Positions 27,128 to 35,385 of a stretch of 63,511 bases of DNA are shown piece after piece (position 1 is the stretch's first letter; every line of letters begins with the position of its first letter). The stretch is from the NCBI RefSeq assembly GCF_000381745.1, contig NZ_KB906995.1, forward strand, positions 1 to 63,511, in the 5' to 3' direction. The notes under the pieces are model-generated. The model did no database searches, was not told the origin of the DNA, and saw only the letters and a list, made by a program, of their open reading frames with translations. The stretch is from Psychromonas ossibalaenae ATCC BAA-1528 (GTDB lineage: Bacteria; Pseudomonadota; Gammaproteobacteria; Enterobacterales; Psychromonadaceae). The translations under genes and the position numbers were made by a program.

Positions 27128-27325
27128 TCAAGTCACTTTATAATTACCAGCAGAACTCCCCGAAGTAACAGGAACCAATGCATTTTCGGTTATTTCATCA
27201 ACAACCGCATTCGCGAAGGCTTCAGCAAATTTACTGGTCATCGCAAACTCTCCCTCAAGTACAAAGCCCTGGGCTTTTAACTCTGTTTCGAATTTTTCTT
27301 TTAATGATGATTTACTAAGCGGCAT
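27128..27325 (-). CDS. small phage tail-cluster protein
   Basis: 66 residues, unknown. Charged amphipathic N-terminal half (LSKSSLKEKFETELKAQGF), then ALVPVTSGSSAGNYKVT. ATG at 27325 lies one base past the stop of the hub gene; a TTG five codons upstream would overlap that gene. It is the last gene of the leftward late operon and converges on int with 10 bp between stops. Confidence 0.6.
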   Translation of the reverse strand: MPLSKSSLKEKFETELKAQGFVLEGEFAMTSKFAEAFANAVVDEITENALVPVTSGSSAGNYKVT

Positions 27326-27326
27326 A

Positions 27327-28937
27327 TTATTTCCCTGCAAAAACGGTGGTTGAAATATCTACATGCGGACTGCCTGTGAACGGACAAATTGACGCACCTG
27401 TACAAACACCTGCCCCGCCATTTAGCTTTATAGTGGTTGCGTCCTGGGTGATATTTTCCGCAGTAATGTTGAAGTTTTTTTCTATCGTCTGCATTTTATT
27501 ACCCATCACTTTTAATTTATCGTCCAGGGTAACCACCACATTGCGCAGTTTGCCGATGGTGGTGATAAGCTCCCCCGCAGTGGCTACTTGCATATTTCCC
27601 AGTGAACCGAGTGTTAAATCATCACCGGCTAATAAATCGATTGCGCCCAGGGCTTCAATCACCTTTTGACCAATAATTTCTTCAATACTGTGCTGGCTGA
27701 TGGTGAGTGTATGTTTGCCGAACTCTCCCAGGTATTCATCGGCCTGGTCATATTGTTTAAATGCTTGTTGGCTTTGCTGTTGGTCGGTTTGCTCTGTTGT
27801 ATTACCTGCCGCGTCTGTCTTTTGGCTTACCTCTATACGCTGCTGTTGCAGTTGCTCGCCGGGTTCAATATCGGGCAGCGCATAGTCACGGCCATAAATA
27901 CCACGAATGATAGGTAAATCGTTTCGGCCATAAGCAAAAGCGATTTCAACAATGGTCCCTTCAAGTGGATAAGCTAATAATCCAGATTCATGGCCAGACA
28001 TATGCACCGGCATCGGAATAGATTTATAAACTGGAACATTTAAATCAGCCTGCAGGGACTCGGTGAGCAGTTGAATATCGATTGCATAACGAGGACGAAA
28101 TGGATCTGCTGTTTGCCCTGCGCTCGCAGTATCGCGCACTGCTTCAACACGTCCAAACTTCGGTAAATGGTTTTGCGTGGCAAGCTCCGGGAAGAATTTG
28201 AATATTTCATGCTTTTTAGCCGGCACACTGTTTGTTTGTGGCCCCCAGTAAGCGGTCATCTCATCACCGATTAAATCTAACCGGGTAAGGCGTTTTTCAG
28301 TTAGCTTCTCATCTTTGATTAAAGCGCCTGGGCGAAGCATCGGAAATGGCGCGAAGGTCATATTATCGCCGTTGGCCCTTGATGATAAATCAAGTGGCAC
28401 GGTAACCGGCTTGCCATAGAACCGGCAGTCCTGGTAAGCACCAATATGAACACTTTGGTCTGTGTGTTGAAACCAGACTAAATCAGGCACCTTAAACGCT
28501 CGGCCGATTTGCTGTAAGCACTGATATCCTGTCCCCTGGCTGACAAAATTCGGAATTTGTTTATCGGTATAATCTACTTCTTCCGGCAGGATAAACTGCA
28601 GGCCTGTTTTTTCACCCAGTGCCGTTAAGACTTCCCGCATGGTCGGATGCTCAACACTCAGCGGCCAGCGGTTACTTAGAATGCCCACATTTTCTTTTAC
28701 TGTCATTCTATAATGCCCGTTCTCTGCAGGCTGGACTTTCTCAATATACCCTTCAAAAAATGGTTTAAGGTTACTTTCATAACCGATATCAAAACGCACT
28801 GCCTGATGTTTTTCAGGGATAAACGTATCGGCAATAGTGAATATAGCAACACTGCCCAGGGATAATTTCAAGCTAACCATGTGCGAAGCTAATGTCATTT
28901 CCTCACCAGCGATATAAAGGCGCTTTTCTAATTTCAT
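27327..28937 (-). CDS. baseplate hub/spike protein (gpV/VgrG-like) with PAAR-like C-terminus
   Basis: 536 residues. Residues about 1-240 resemble the hub domain of contractile tails (late-control D/gp27-like: EGYIEKVQPAENGHYRMTVKE, QGTGYQCLQQIGRAFKVPDLVWFQ). Residues about 270-360 fit an OB-fold (YPLEGTIVEIAFAYGRNDLPIIRGIYG), followed by a Gln-rich linker and a repetitive beta region. The last 30 residues (LNGGAGVCTGASICPFTGSP and on) resemble a PAAR-type tip motif. So one protein may supply hub, spike and part of the tip. It overlaps the next upstream gene by 4 bp. Confidence 0.75.
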   Translation of the reverse strand: MKLEKRLYIAGEEMTLASHMVSLKLSLGSVAIFTIADTFIPEKHQAVRFDIGYESNLKPFFEGYIEKVQPAENGHYRMTVKENVGILSNRWPLSVEHPTMREVLTALGEKTGLQFILPEEVDYTDKQIPNFVSQGTGYQCLQQIGRAFKVPDLVWFQHTDQSVHIGAYQDCRFYGKPVTVPLDLSSRANGDNMTFAPFPMLRPGALIKDEKLTEKRLTRLDLIGDEMTAYWGPQTNSVPAKKHEIFKFFPELATQNHLPKFGRVEAVRDTASAGQTADPFRPRYAIDIQLLTESLQADLNVPVYKSIPMPVHMSGHESGLLAYPLEGTIVEIAFAYGRNDLPIIRGIYGRDYALPDIEPGEQLQQQRIEVSQKTDAAGNTTEQTDQQQSQQAFKQYDQADEYLGEFGKHTLTISQHSIEEIIGQKVIEALGAIDLLAGDDLTLGSLGNMQVATAGELITTIGKLRNVVVTLDDKLKVMGNKMQTIEKNFNITAENITQDATTIKLNGGAGVCTGASICPFTGSPHVDISTTVFAGK

Positions 28938-29407
28938 AGGCCGGTCTCTTCTGCATCTTTAAGCGCCTGCTGATGGCGGGTATTTTGCTCCTGCGTGGCT
29001 TTTGTCTGCTGTTTTTGACGGTTTTCTTTCTGCTCAGCGACACCGTTATACTCACGCAGTTCAAAAGAGACATTCCAGGCTAATAAGCTGTCATGCTCAG
29101 TGGCATTAATGCTGCCGGTGAATTTTGCCTGGCGAATTTTCAGTGCAAGCGACAGTATGTTACCCACCCGGTAAACTTTACGGTTACCATGTTTATCTTT
29201 TGCCGAAGCGAGTTGATACAGCAGGGTTAATATCCATAATGATTTAAACGGAATAATCCCGGCCACAGATAATTTCTTACCTTTATCCCCCTGTTCGGCT
29301 GTATCCGTGCCCGATGACTGTCCGCTCATATCCTGGTCTTTAAGCTCCATGGACATGCCCACGGTCATGGCGTCGAGCTTTACGATTATTCCGTTTAAGC
29401 TGAGCAT
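28934..29407 (-). CDS. baseplate-associated phage protein
   Basis: 157 residues. The central part (GIIPFKSLWILTLLYQLASA, then RVGNILSLALKIRQAKFTGS) and the C-terminal Gln/Lys-rich tail resemble small baseplate complex proteins found before the hub in K139-like phages. I cannot name a characterised homologue. Overlaps both neighbours by a few bases, so it is co-translated with them. Confidence 0.55.
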   Translation of the reverse strand: MLSLNGIIVKLDAMTVGMSMELKDQDMSGQSSGTDTAEQGDKGKKLSVAGIIPFKSLWILTLLYQLASAKDKHGNRKVYRVGNILSLALKIRQAKFTGSINATEHDSLLAWNVSFELREYNGVAEQKENRQKQQTKATQEQNTRHQQALKDAEETGL

Positions 29408-30291
29408 AATAACTCCTCAAAAAATGTCAGCGGCGCAGCGCTAAGCAGTAAACTGGCAACGGTATGTTGATTATTACCAGGTACCGGCGCTTGGCTTAAC
29501 TGCGTTGCAATACTTTCCGTACTGCCGTTGAGCGACATACTCCAAACACTGCCAGTCAGGTTTTTCAGTGCGTTAACAGTTTCACTAATTTCTGCTAGCT
29601 TGCCGGCACGCTTACTCGCCAATACTTGTAACTTATCAATGACATGGGTTTTATCATGAGCTAATGACTCAAGCGTCGCAATCTGCGCCCCTTGATAATA
29701 AAGTGCATCACGAAGAGGACTCGCGTGTAAATTGGCAGCCGGTTTAAAACGCGGCTGACTAATTGATGCCGGCTGAAATAACTTATCCACTGATTGTGTG
29801 GATAACGCAGTGGACTGTCTGGCGACTTGTCCCCAATCAGGCAAAGGGAAGACGCTCACTAGATTACTTAAGACAGAAGCAAACTGATTTAACTGGGACT
29901 CACTGACCATCACAGCAATACAATAAAGTTGCCCTGCAGGGCGGTTTTTATCAACCTGGTCGCGCAGTTTATCCGCTAAACAGTTCACTGCTTGTTGCGG
30001 ATTAAGGTAAGCACCAGATGTTTGCTGGTCACCGACTTGGAATTGATAGGGCGACACGGTTAAAACAGTGCCTTGACTGAGCAAAGCATCAAGGTCAACT
30101 CGCAATCCTAATAAAGCCTCGGCCTCGAGGCTTAGTGGGTGACGGCTATAATTTGCGTCCCCCACTAAGGGCGTTAACCGAGCAGTGGCCTCAACCATTG
30201 TTGTGCCGACTTGTGTGGTAACCGTTTCTGCACCCGTTTGAATAGACTGCGCCGCATTCGGCCATGTAAGTAGTGAGTTAACCCAGCTCAT
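29395..30291 (-). CDS. phage tail/baseplate protein, unknown
   Basis: 298 residues, family not recognised with certainty. It has a Thr/Val-rich N-terminus, a middle region (RVDLDALLSQGTVLTVSPYQ) and helical C-terminal segments (KLQVLASKRAGKLAEISETV). ATG at 30291 overlaps the tail-fibre assembly stop as ATGA, so I prefer it over a start 10 codons upstream. Its place between fibre assembly and hub genes suggests a baseplate or tail-tip role. Confidence 0.55.
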   Translation of the reverse strand: MSWVNSLLTWPNAAQSIQTGAETVTTQVGTTMVEATARLTPLVGDANYSRHPLSLEAEALLGLRVDLDALLSQGTVLTVSPYQFQVGDQQTSGAYLNPQQAVNCLADKLRDQVDKNRPAGQLYCIAVMVSESQLNQFASVLSNLVSVFPLPDWGQVARQSTALSTQSVDKLFQPASISQPRFKPAANLHASPLRDALYYQGAQIATLESLAHDKTHVIDKLQVLASKRAGKLAEISETVNALKNLTGSVWSMSLNGSTESIATQLSQAPVPGNNQHTVASLLLSAAPLTFFEELLCSA

Positions 30292-30890
30292 ACTATCCCC
30301 GACAATACCGGCCTGCCACACTCTGGAAAGTCATCCTGAAGCGGGTACTCATGAAGCAGTTTACGATCCCTCAATAAAGCATAATAATGCACATCGGTAT
30401 AATCCGTTATCATCAATGCAGAGTATTCGTCAGGAATAAGGCGGTCTTGCTGGCACCTCATTATCTCAATGTTGACAAGCTGTAATGTTTCTTTGCTCCA
30501 GGTTGTTTCTTGAGTGATAAGCTCTGCACGATAACGTTGTTCATCATACTGCCATCCGTTATCAAACCAGCTGTCATATTCTCCCGGCTTAATTAATGTG
30601 TGTGTATCAGGCAGTTCACCAGGCTCAGTGACATGATAATTACCCCCATTATCTCGATCTTTTGCGTAACACATCTGCCCACTGTAATCGGACACCACCT
30701 CCCATGTATTCCCATTGAACAATGCACACTGCTCTTCTGACAAATCAGGTAACGGCTCAATTGTACTGTTGGCCGGCAGGCCGGTACCGGCCTGAATTAG
30801 GGTGATGCCTGAAGCAATAAACTGCCCGTCATGCCCCTTATAATGATGAACTAATACTTCCTGATCTTCTTTTAAAAATTTAAATGTCAT
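30288..30890 (-). CDS. tail fibre assembly protein (Tfa-like)
   Basis: 200 residues. The C-terminal half with DYTDVHYYALLRDRKLLHEYP and TQETTWSKETLQLVNIEIMR resembles caudoviral Tfa chaperones, which fold or cap the fibre C-terminus. It directly follows the fibre gene (1-bp overlap), the usual location. Confidence 0.75.
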   Translation of the reverse strand: MTFKFLKEDQEVLVHHYKGHDGQFIASGITLIQAGTGLPANSTIEPLPDLSEEQCALFNGNTWEVVSDYSGQMCYAKDRDNGGNYHVTEPGELPDTHTLIKPGEYDSWFDNGWQYDEQRYRAELITQETTWSKETLQLVNIEIMRCQQDRLIPDEYSALMITDYTDVHYYALLRDRKLLHEYPLQDDFPECGRPVLSGIV

Positions 30891-33232
30891 TAGGCAGCCC
30901 TTACTATATAAAGATATGCAACATTACGTGGAACAGCATCCCAAGATAGCATTAGTGCTTTTATGTCTCCGCCAAGAGCAAGCTCCCCAGAAGGGCCAAC
31001 TGGCGTCCTTGATTCATGATTCTCTACGGTACCAGGGCTGTATTCGTCCCCCCAAGCCGCGCCAGCATAACCTTCTATTCGCCTCTTCTCAGAGTGACGT
31101 GATGCTGCTTGATATGAACCAATAAGACGTCCAGGGTCAGTGCCTTTGTCATCATCCCAGCCTCGGATAAACTCCCCGCGTAAGTCAGGTAGCGTACCGT
31201 TAGGATATACAGCCCCAAGTAAAGGATATGTGGTAATACTAAACGCCTGTCCGACACATGCTAAAAAACCAGATGGTATCGCCTCGTTAGGCCATGGCAA
31301 GGGCACACCAACGGGGCAAATACTTTTGTCCGCCAAATCATAAGCTGCTTTAACCGCACTGGGAGTGGCAGCTAAGAGCGTACTTGTTGAGCTAATGGAG
31401 GTCGATAATTGCACCGCCCCCTTTTGGGCCGTTGTACCATCAGCAATTGACAGTGTTCGGTCAGCAGATAAATCACCGCCTCCCTGCAATGGACTAGTTG
31501 TGGCGATAGTGATTGTCTGTGCGGCCTTACCGGCAGCCAGGTCATAAGCGGACTTTACCGCGCTTGGTGTGGCTGCTAAGACAGTACTTGTGGAGTCAAT
31601 GGCTGTTGATAACTGCGTCGCACCAGAGACTGTGGTACTGGCGGCCACATAGGTCCACTTTGCATTGGCAACACCTAGCGCTTCAACTCCTTTGTCGTAG
31701 GCCGTTTTCACCGCTGTAGCGGTAGCACTTAAAATACTTGAGACAGTCGACACGGAATCAGTTAACTGCACCGCCCCTTTTTGCTCAGTGGTTGCATCGC
31801 TAATCGACAATGTTCGGTCAGCGGATAAATCACCGCCCCCAAGCAATGGACTGGTTGTGGCGATTGTTGTTGCCTGTGCAGCTTTAGCAGCGGCCAGGTC
31901 ATAAGCTGATTTCACCGCGCTTGGTGTGGCGGCCTCGGCAGTGCTGGTTGAGTCAATGGCAGTCGATAATTTTGTAGCGCCATAAACCGTGGTGCTGGCA
32001 ACCACATAAGTCCATTTGGAATTAGCAACATTAAGTGCTTCAACTGCTTTGTCATACGCTAATTTTACTGCGCTCGCGGTGGCCCCTAAAATGGTGCTGG
32101 TTGAATTAACCGAATCAGATAATTGAACAGCCCCTTTCTGCGCGATTGTTGCATCATCAATTGATAAGGTTCGGTCAGTAGATAAGTTTCCACCGCCTTG
32201 TAACGGGCTGGTTGTTGCAATAGTTCGACCAGTAAAGGCTTCACTGATTTTATTAGTAATACCGCGCCAGAACTGCGCTAATTTCACATGCTTACTCTCT
32301 GTTGACTCCTCATCAATATCACTGTCAGTCGCAGCGTTATCTTGTCGTTCGAATGAGGGGGAGCCACCTAAAAAACGCGTATCAGTGATATTACCTACAG
32401 CATCAATCTCAGCTATATGCGTGACATAATGCGCGTATCCATCTTCATCAATATAATCAACCAGGTTATCTCTCGAGGAAATAAGCTTAATCACTGTATT
32501 CCACTGACTGGTCACCTGTCCCTGCCAGCTAGCATCAACATAAATTCTACTAGGCGTTAGCACATCAGTAATAGGCCTGTCGTTTTCAATCGCGCAACGT
32601 AGTCCCTCAACATACCCGGTACCCTTTGTTGCTTTGTAAACGATAGGAGTAGTTAAAGCGGTATCAATTACCTCTTCTTTAACGACCTTAAACCCATCAT
32701 TAATGAAGGAAGCTGAATAATAATGGTCAACATTACTTAAACGCGCAGCTTCATCAGTACCGAACAACCGCGCAGTAAAATCAATCTGCCAGGTAGACGC
32801 ATCAACATGAATTTCAGTTAATTGTTTGGCACCGCTATAACTCATCATAATTGAGCGGGTGATGGCATTACCGTTCTGCTCGCCGACAATGGTTTTTAAT
32901 TTATGTACCAGCGGAATATGGCTGATAGCAGCAAGCACATCCGAGGCTTTATTGCGCAGGCCAATCCAATTAAAATCAAAGTCGCCGATGCTGGTATCCA
33001 TGATTAAGGAATAAACCACTGCATTGGGACTCACATAACCGGTTTGACTGACATCACTGATATATACAATATGCTCTTCGTCCGGTAATCCTTCATTTGG
33101 GTCAACCGGCACGCTTGGGTCTAAATCGGGTACATTAGCCAGTACAAACTCATCAAGTATAACCGGAAGACCAAGCGCTTCCTGCTCTGCTTTATATGCC
33201 TCAAAGGCTAATGTGATAACGGTATTTGACAT
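30890..33232 (-). CDS. tail fibre protein (P2 gpH-like) with collar domain
   Basis: 780 residues. The N-terminal ~155 residues (up to ASTWQIDFTARLFG) are the P2 gpH-type attachment domain. Residues about 156-330 are unique. Residues 337-634 hold two full and one partial copy of a 119-residue repeat beginning TIATTSPL, containing the fibre motifs QKGAVQL, STS(T/I)LxAT and SAVKxAYD. The end (about 640-780) is a phage tail-collar domain (PVGVPLPWPNEAIPSGFLAC, then LPDLRGEFIRGWDD) that would touch the receptor. It determines host range. Confidence 0.88.
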   Translation of the reverse strand: MSNTVITLAFEAYKAEQEALGLPVILDEFVLANVPDLDPSVPVDPNEGLPDEEHIVYISDVSQTGYVSPNAVVYSLIMDTSIGDFDFNWIGLRNKASDVLAAISHIPLVHKLKTIVGEQNGNAITRSIMMSYSGAKQLTEIHVDASTWQIDFTARLFGTDEAARLSNVDHYYSASFINDGFKVVKEEVIDTALTTPIVYKATKGTGYVEGLRCAIENDRPITDVLTPSRIYVDASWQGQVTSQWNTVIKLISSRDNLVDYIDEDGYAHYVTHIAEIDAVGNITDTRFLGGSPSFERQDNAATDSDIDEESTESKHVKLAQFWRGITNKISEAFTGRTIATTSPLQGGGNLSTDRTLSIDDATIAQKGAVQLSDSVNSTSTILGATASAVKLAYDKAVEALNVANSKWTYVVASTTVYGATKLSTAIDSTSTAEAATPSAVKSAYDLAAAKAAQATTIATTSPLLGGGDLSADRTLSISDATTEQKGAVQLTDSVSTVSSILSATATAVKTAYDKGVEALGVANAKWTYVAASTTVSGATQLSTAIDSTSTVLAATPSAVKSAYDLAAGKAAQTITIATTSPLQGGGDLSADRTLSIADGTTAQKGAVQLSTSISSTSTLLAATPSAVKAAYDLADKSICPVGVPLPWPNEAIPSGFLACVGQAFSITTYPLLGAVYPNGTLPDLRGEFIRGWDDDKGTDPGRLIGSYQAASRHSEKRRIEGYAGAAWGDEYSPGTVENHESRTPVGPSGELALGGDIKALMLSWDAVPRNVAYLYIVRAA
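31331..32224 (-). repeat. 357-bp tandem repeats in the fibre gene
   Basis: Units start with the codons for TIATTSPL at 32224, 31867 and 31510 (period 357 bp, 119 codons). The third is truncated near 31331 where the collar domain begins. Sequence is similar but not identical between units, so they are old enough to have diverged yet could still recombine. Confidence 0.8.
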
Positions 33233-33233
33233 G

Positions 33234-33806
33234 TTATTCCTCTAATATTGCCACATGGCATTGATGCTCCCAATCCATCGGTGCTGCACTCATTTCCAAT
33301 AAAACCGGAGCAATGACTTCAAACTCATAACGCCGACACGTCCGCCCGTAACTTCTGATAATCTCATCCAGCAAGGCGGCATCTTCTGTCAGCTGAGAGT
33401 CATCAACACGTATTGAGATGATGTCCCAGTCGCGCCCAGGTAATCGCTCATCAATTTCAATAAAGCCCACACCCAGGCGCTCAAAAATCTGAATAAACCC
33501 GGCAACACTGCCCGCGTCTTTAGCGTTAACAGCAGCATACTTCACTCGAACACGAAACAGGGAAAGCGGCTCATCCTCAAAACGGGTTATATCCCTGTCC
33601 CACGCCATTAAATTAAGCATGGACTCACTGCAGGTTAATGCATCCGCCTGGCGCAATGGGAACAGCATCCAGCCGTTAATTAAACGAAAGAACTGGTGAA
33701 CACCTTTTGATAAGAAGTACGGCTCGACTAACTGCGTCGAGATAGTTTTGCCGTCCTGCCACCATGGAATATTGCTTTTAGGTAATACCGGTAACCGCTT
33801 TAACAT
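33234..33806 (-). CDS. tail protein I (P2 gpI-like)
   Basis: 190 residues. Contains the family pattern of a short N-terminus, then PLRQADALTCSESMLNLMAWDRDI and SLFRVRVKYAAVNAKDAGSV. In P2, gpI is a baseplate wedge protein. It lies between baseplate J and the fibre gene as in P2, with a 1-bp overlap with J. Confidence 0.78.
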   Translation of the reverse strand: MLKRLPVLPKSNIPWWQDGKTISTQLVEPYFLSKGVHQFFRLINGWMLFPLRQADALTCSESMLNLMAWDRDITRFEDEPLSLFRVRVKYAAVNAKDAGSVAGFIQIFERLGVGFIEIDERLPGRDWDIISIRVDDSQLTEDAALLDEIIRSYGRTCRRYEFEVIAPVLLEMSAAPMDWEHQCHVAILEE

Positions 33807-35047
33807 TATTTGCCCTCTATTACTGATAACACGCGCTCAACAATTGTCGTCCCGCCCTCAATAACAGACAGCCCACTTAACCTCGGTTGCTCTAGCGCGC
33901 TGATAATGTCCTGCTGCACTTCGCCGTCAACAATGAATAATATTGATGCAACTGCATCCATCGCGTTATGAATCTCACTGCCCATCTGCGATAAACTAAA
34001 ACGGCTGAGCGGCATAGTGCGGGTCATATCGGTAAACCCTTCTGTTTCACGAAACGCCGCGCGAATACGCTGCTGAACTTCTGTGAGTTGAAGCATGGTT
34101 TCCTGCTCGGTTAAGTTTTCAACCAGCACCACCTCCGCCGTCATTTCATGGTATTTATCCGGGATGGCCTGACAAATCATGATATCGCCGTGTCCGTGGT
34201 GACCATCACTCATAATATGCTGATTAAGCTCATCAAGCGTCGACTGCGGCGTGTAGCCGACTTCCATTAAAATATAAGCAACGGCTGAGCCCGGCGTAAT
34301 ATCACCGGTATTTAAAAAGAAAATATGATCGCTTCGAATACCGGCCACACTGGCAATAATGGAGCGGTAGGCATCATCAATATGCCAGCTTCCGGCACTG
34401 GTAAAGGCATTCTGAAGTCTCAGTGCTAACGCCTCATCAGTTTCAGCGTTCGCGCCCAGGCGGGTTATCCAGTCTGCCTCATTAACCGCAGAAATAATGC
34501 CTGGAAGCTCGGTTGGAAGAATATTAAAATACCCAGCAGGCAAGTTATATGCACTGCCAGCCTGGACCGCCTGGGTCAACGCCTTGCCCGTCGGCAGTCC
34601 CGCCTCAATGACAGTATCAGCCAGCACCTCTACTTGATAAACCACCCCGTCAATCGGCAGTGTTTGAACGATCGCTCCCTGGGCAATCGTCACGGCATCA
34701 TCGGCATTGGCTTTGGTAAAGGTGATGTTCCCCTGCGTTTTTTCAGCTTCTTTCACACTGACATTAAGCTCCCAGGCTTTCAGCTCAAGCGCCCACCGCG
34801 CTGCTGTAGCGACAAACATATTCGGCAGTACAAAACCGGCTAACAAAACCCGAACAAGCCACTGCGCAGGTGTCACCACTGCTGCACGCACCCAGCTCCA
34901 AAACGGCGACATCTGCGAATCATTAGACAGGTGACTGCCCGCATCAACCACTTCTGCCTGCAGCTTTTCTGCAAGCGCTTCTTCCGAAGTAGGAATACCG
35001 GCCTCATTTAATATCTGCTCAAAATCAGCATCTGGTCGTTGACTCAT
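33806..35047 (-). CDS. baseplate J-like protein
   Basis: 413 residues, the wedge protein family of contractile tails. Features: EARAL-type region GALVQTLPIDGV-like (AIVQTLPIDGVVYQVEVLADTVI), ITRLGANAETDEALALRLQ and IASVAGIRSDHIFFLNTGDITPGSAVAYIL. An Ala-rich hydrophobic stretch lies near residues 55-85. It overlaps the DUF2590 gene start by 4 bp. Confidence 0.88.
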   Translation of the reverse strand: MSQRPDADFEQILNEAGIPTSEEALAEKLQAEVVDAGSHLSNDSQMSPFWSWVRAAVVTPAQWLVRVLLAGFVLPNMFVATAARWALELKAWELNVSVKEAEKTQGNITFTKANADDAVTIAQGAIVQTLPIDGVVYQVEVLADTVIEAGLPTGKALTQAVQAGSAYNLPAGYFNILPTELPGIISAVNEADWITRLGANAETDEALALRLQNAFTSAGSWHIDDAYRSIIASVAGIRSDHIFFLNTGDITPGSAVAYILMEVGYTPQSTLDELNQHIMSDGHHGHGDIMICQAIPDKYHEMTAEVVLVENLTEQETMLQLTEVQQRIRAAFRETEGFTDMTRTMPLSRFSLSQMGSEIHNAMDAVASILFIVDGEVQQDIISALEQPRLSGLSVIEGGTTIVERVLSVIEGK

Positions 35048-35385
35048 GTACTCACCCTTATTTCACCAGTCGGTCCGTATTCATAGGCGTCCGCTGTTAA
35101 TATTATTTCACCGGCCTGTCGCTCAGTGGCCGTTGCACTACCGGGCGTGATACGAATATCCAGCTCCGTTAACTGCTCTATCTGCACCAGCACATCCGCA
35201 CGTAATGCCGGGTTTCTTTCACCAATTAATTCACGGGCCAGCCCTGACTCCATAATGGCGTGTTTAATATCCTGCGAGATGCTGTACAAATCACTGCACT
35301 CAAGCGGCTGCTGTCCCGCATCTATTTCCCAGCCGCCATTCATTACTTGTAAATCAATGTACTTTTTATCCGGCATTGAGTTCAT
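35044..35385 (-). CDS. DUF2590 family phage protein
   Basis: 113 residues. Resembles DUF2590 proteins found between tape measure and baseplate J in K139-like phages: DKKYIDLQVMNGGWEID, then DLYSISQDIKHAIMESGLARELIGERN. This matches the place and fold of gpW-type baseplate proteins (SVxQDIxxAI). It overlaps the tape-measure 3' end by 20 bp. Confidence 0.7.
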   Translation of the reverse strand: MNSMPDKKYIDLQVMNGGWEIDAGQQPLECSDLYSISQDIKHAIMESGLARELIGERNPALRADVLVQIEQLTELDIRITPGSATATERQAGEIILTADAYEYGPTGEIRVST

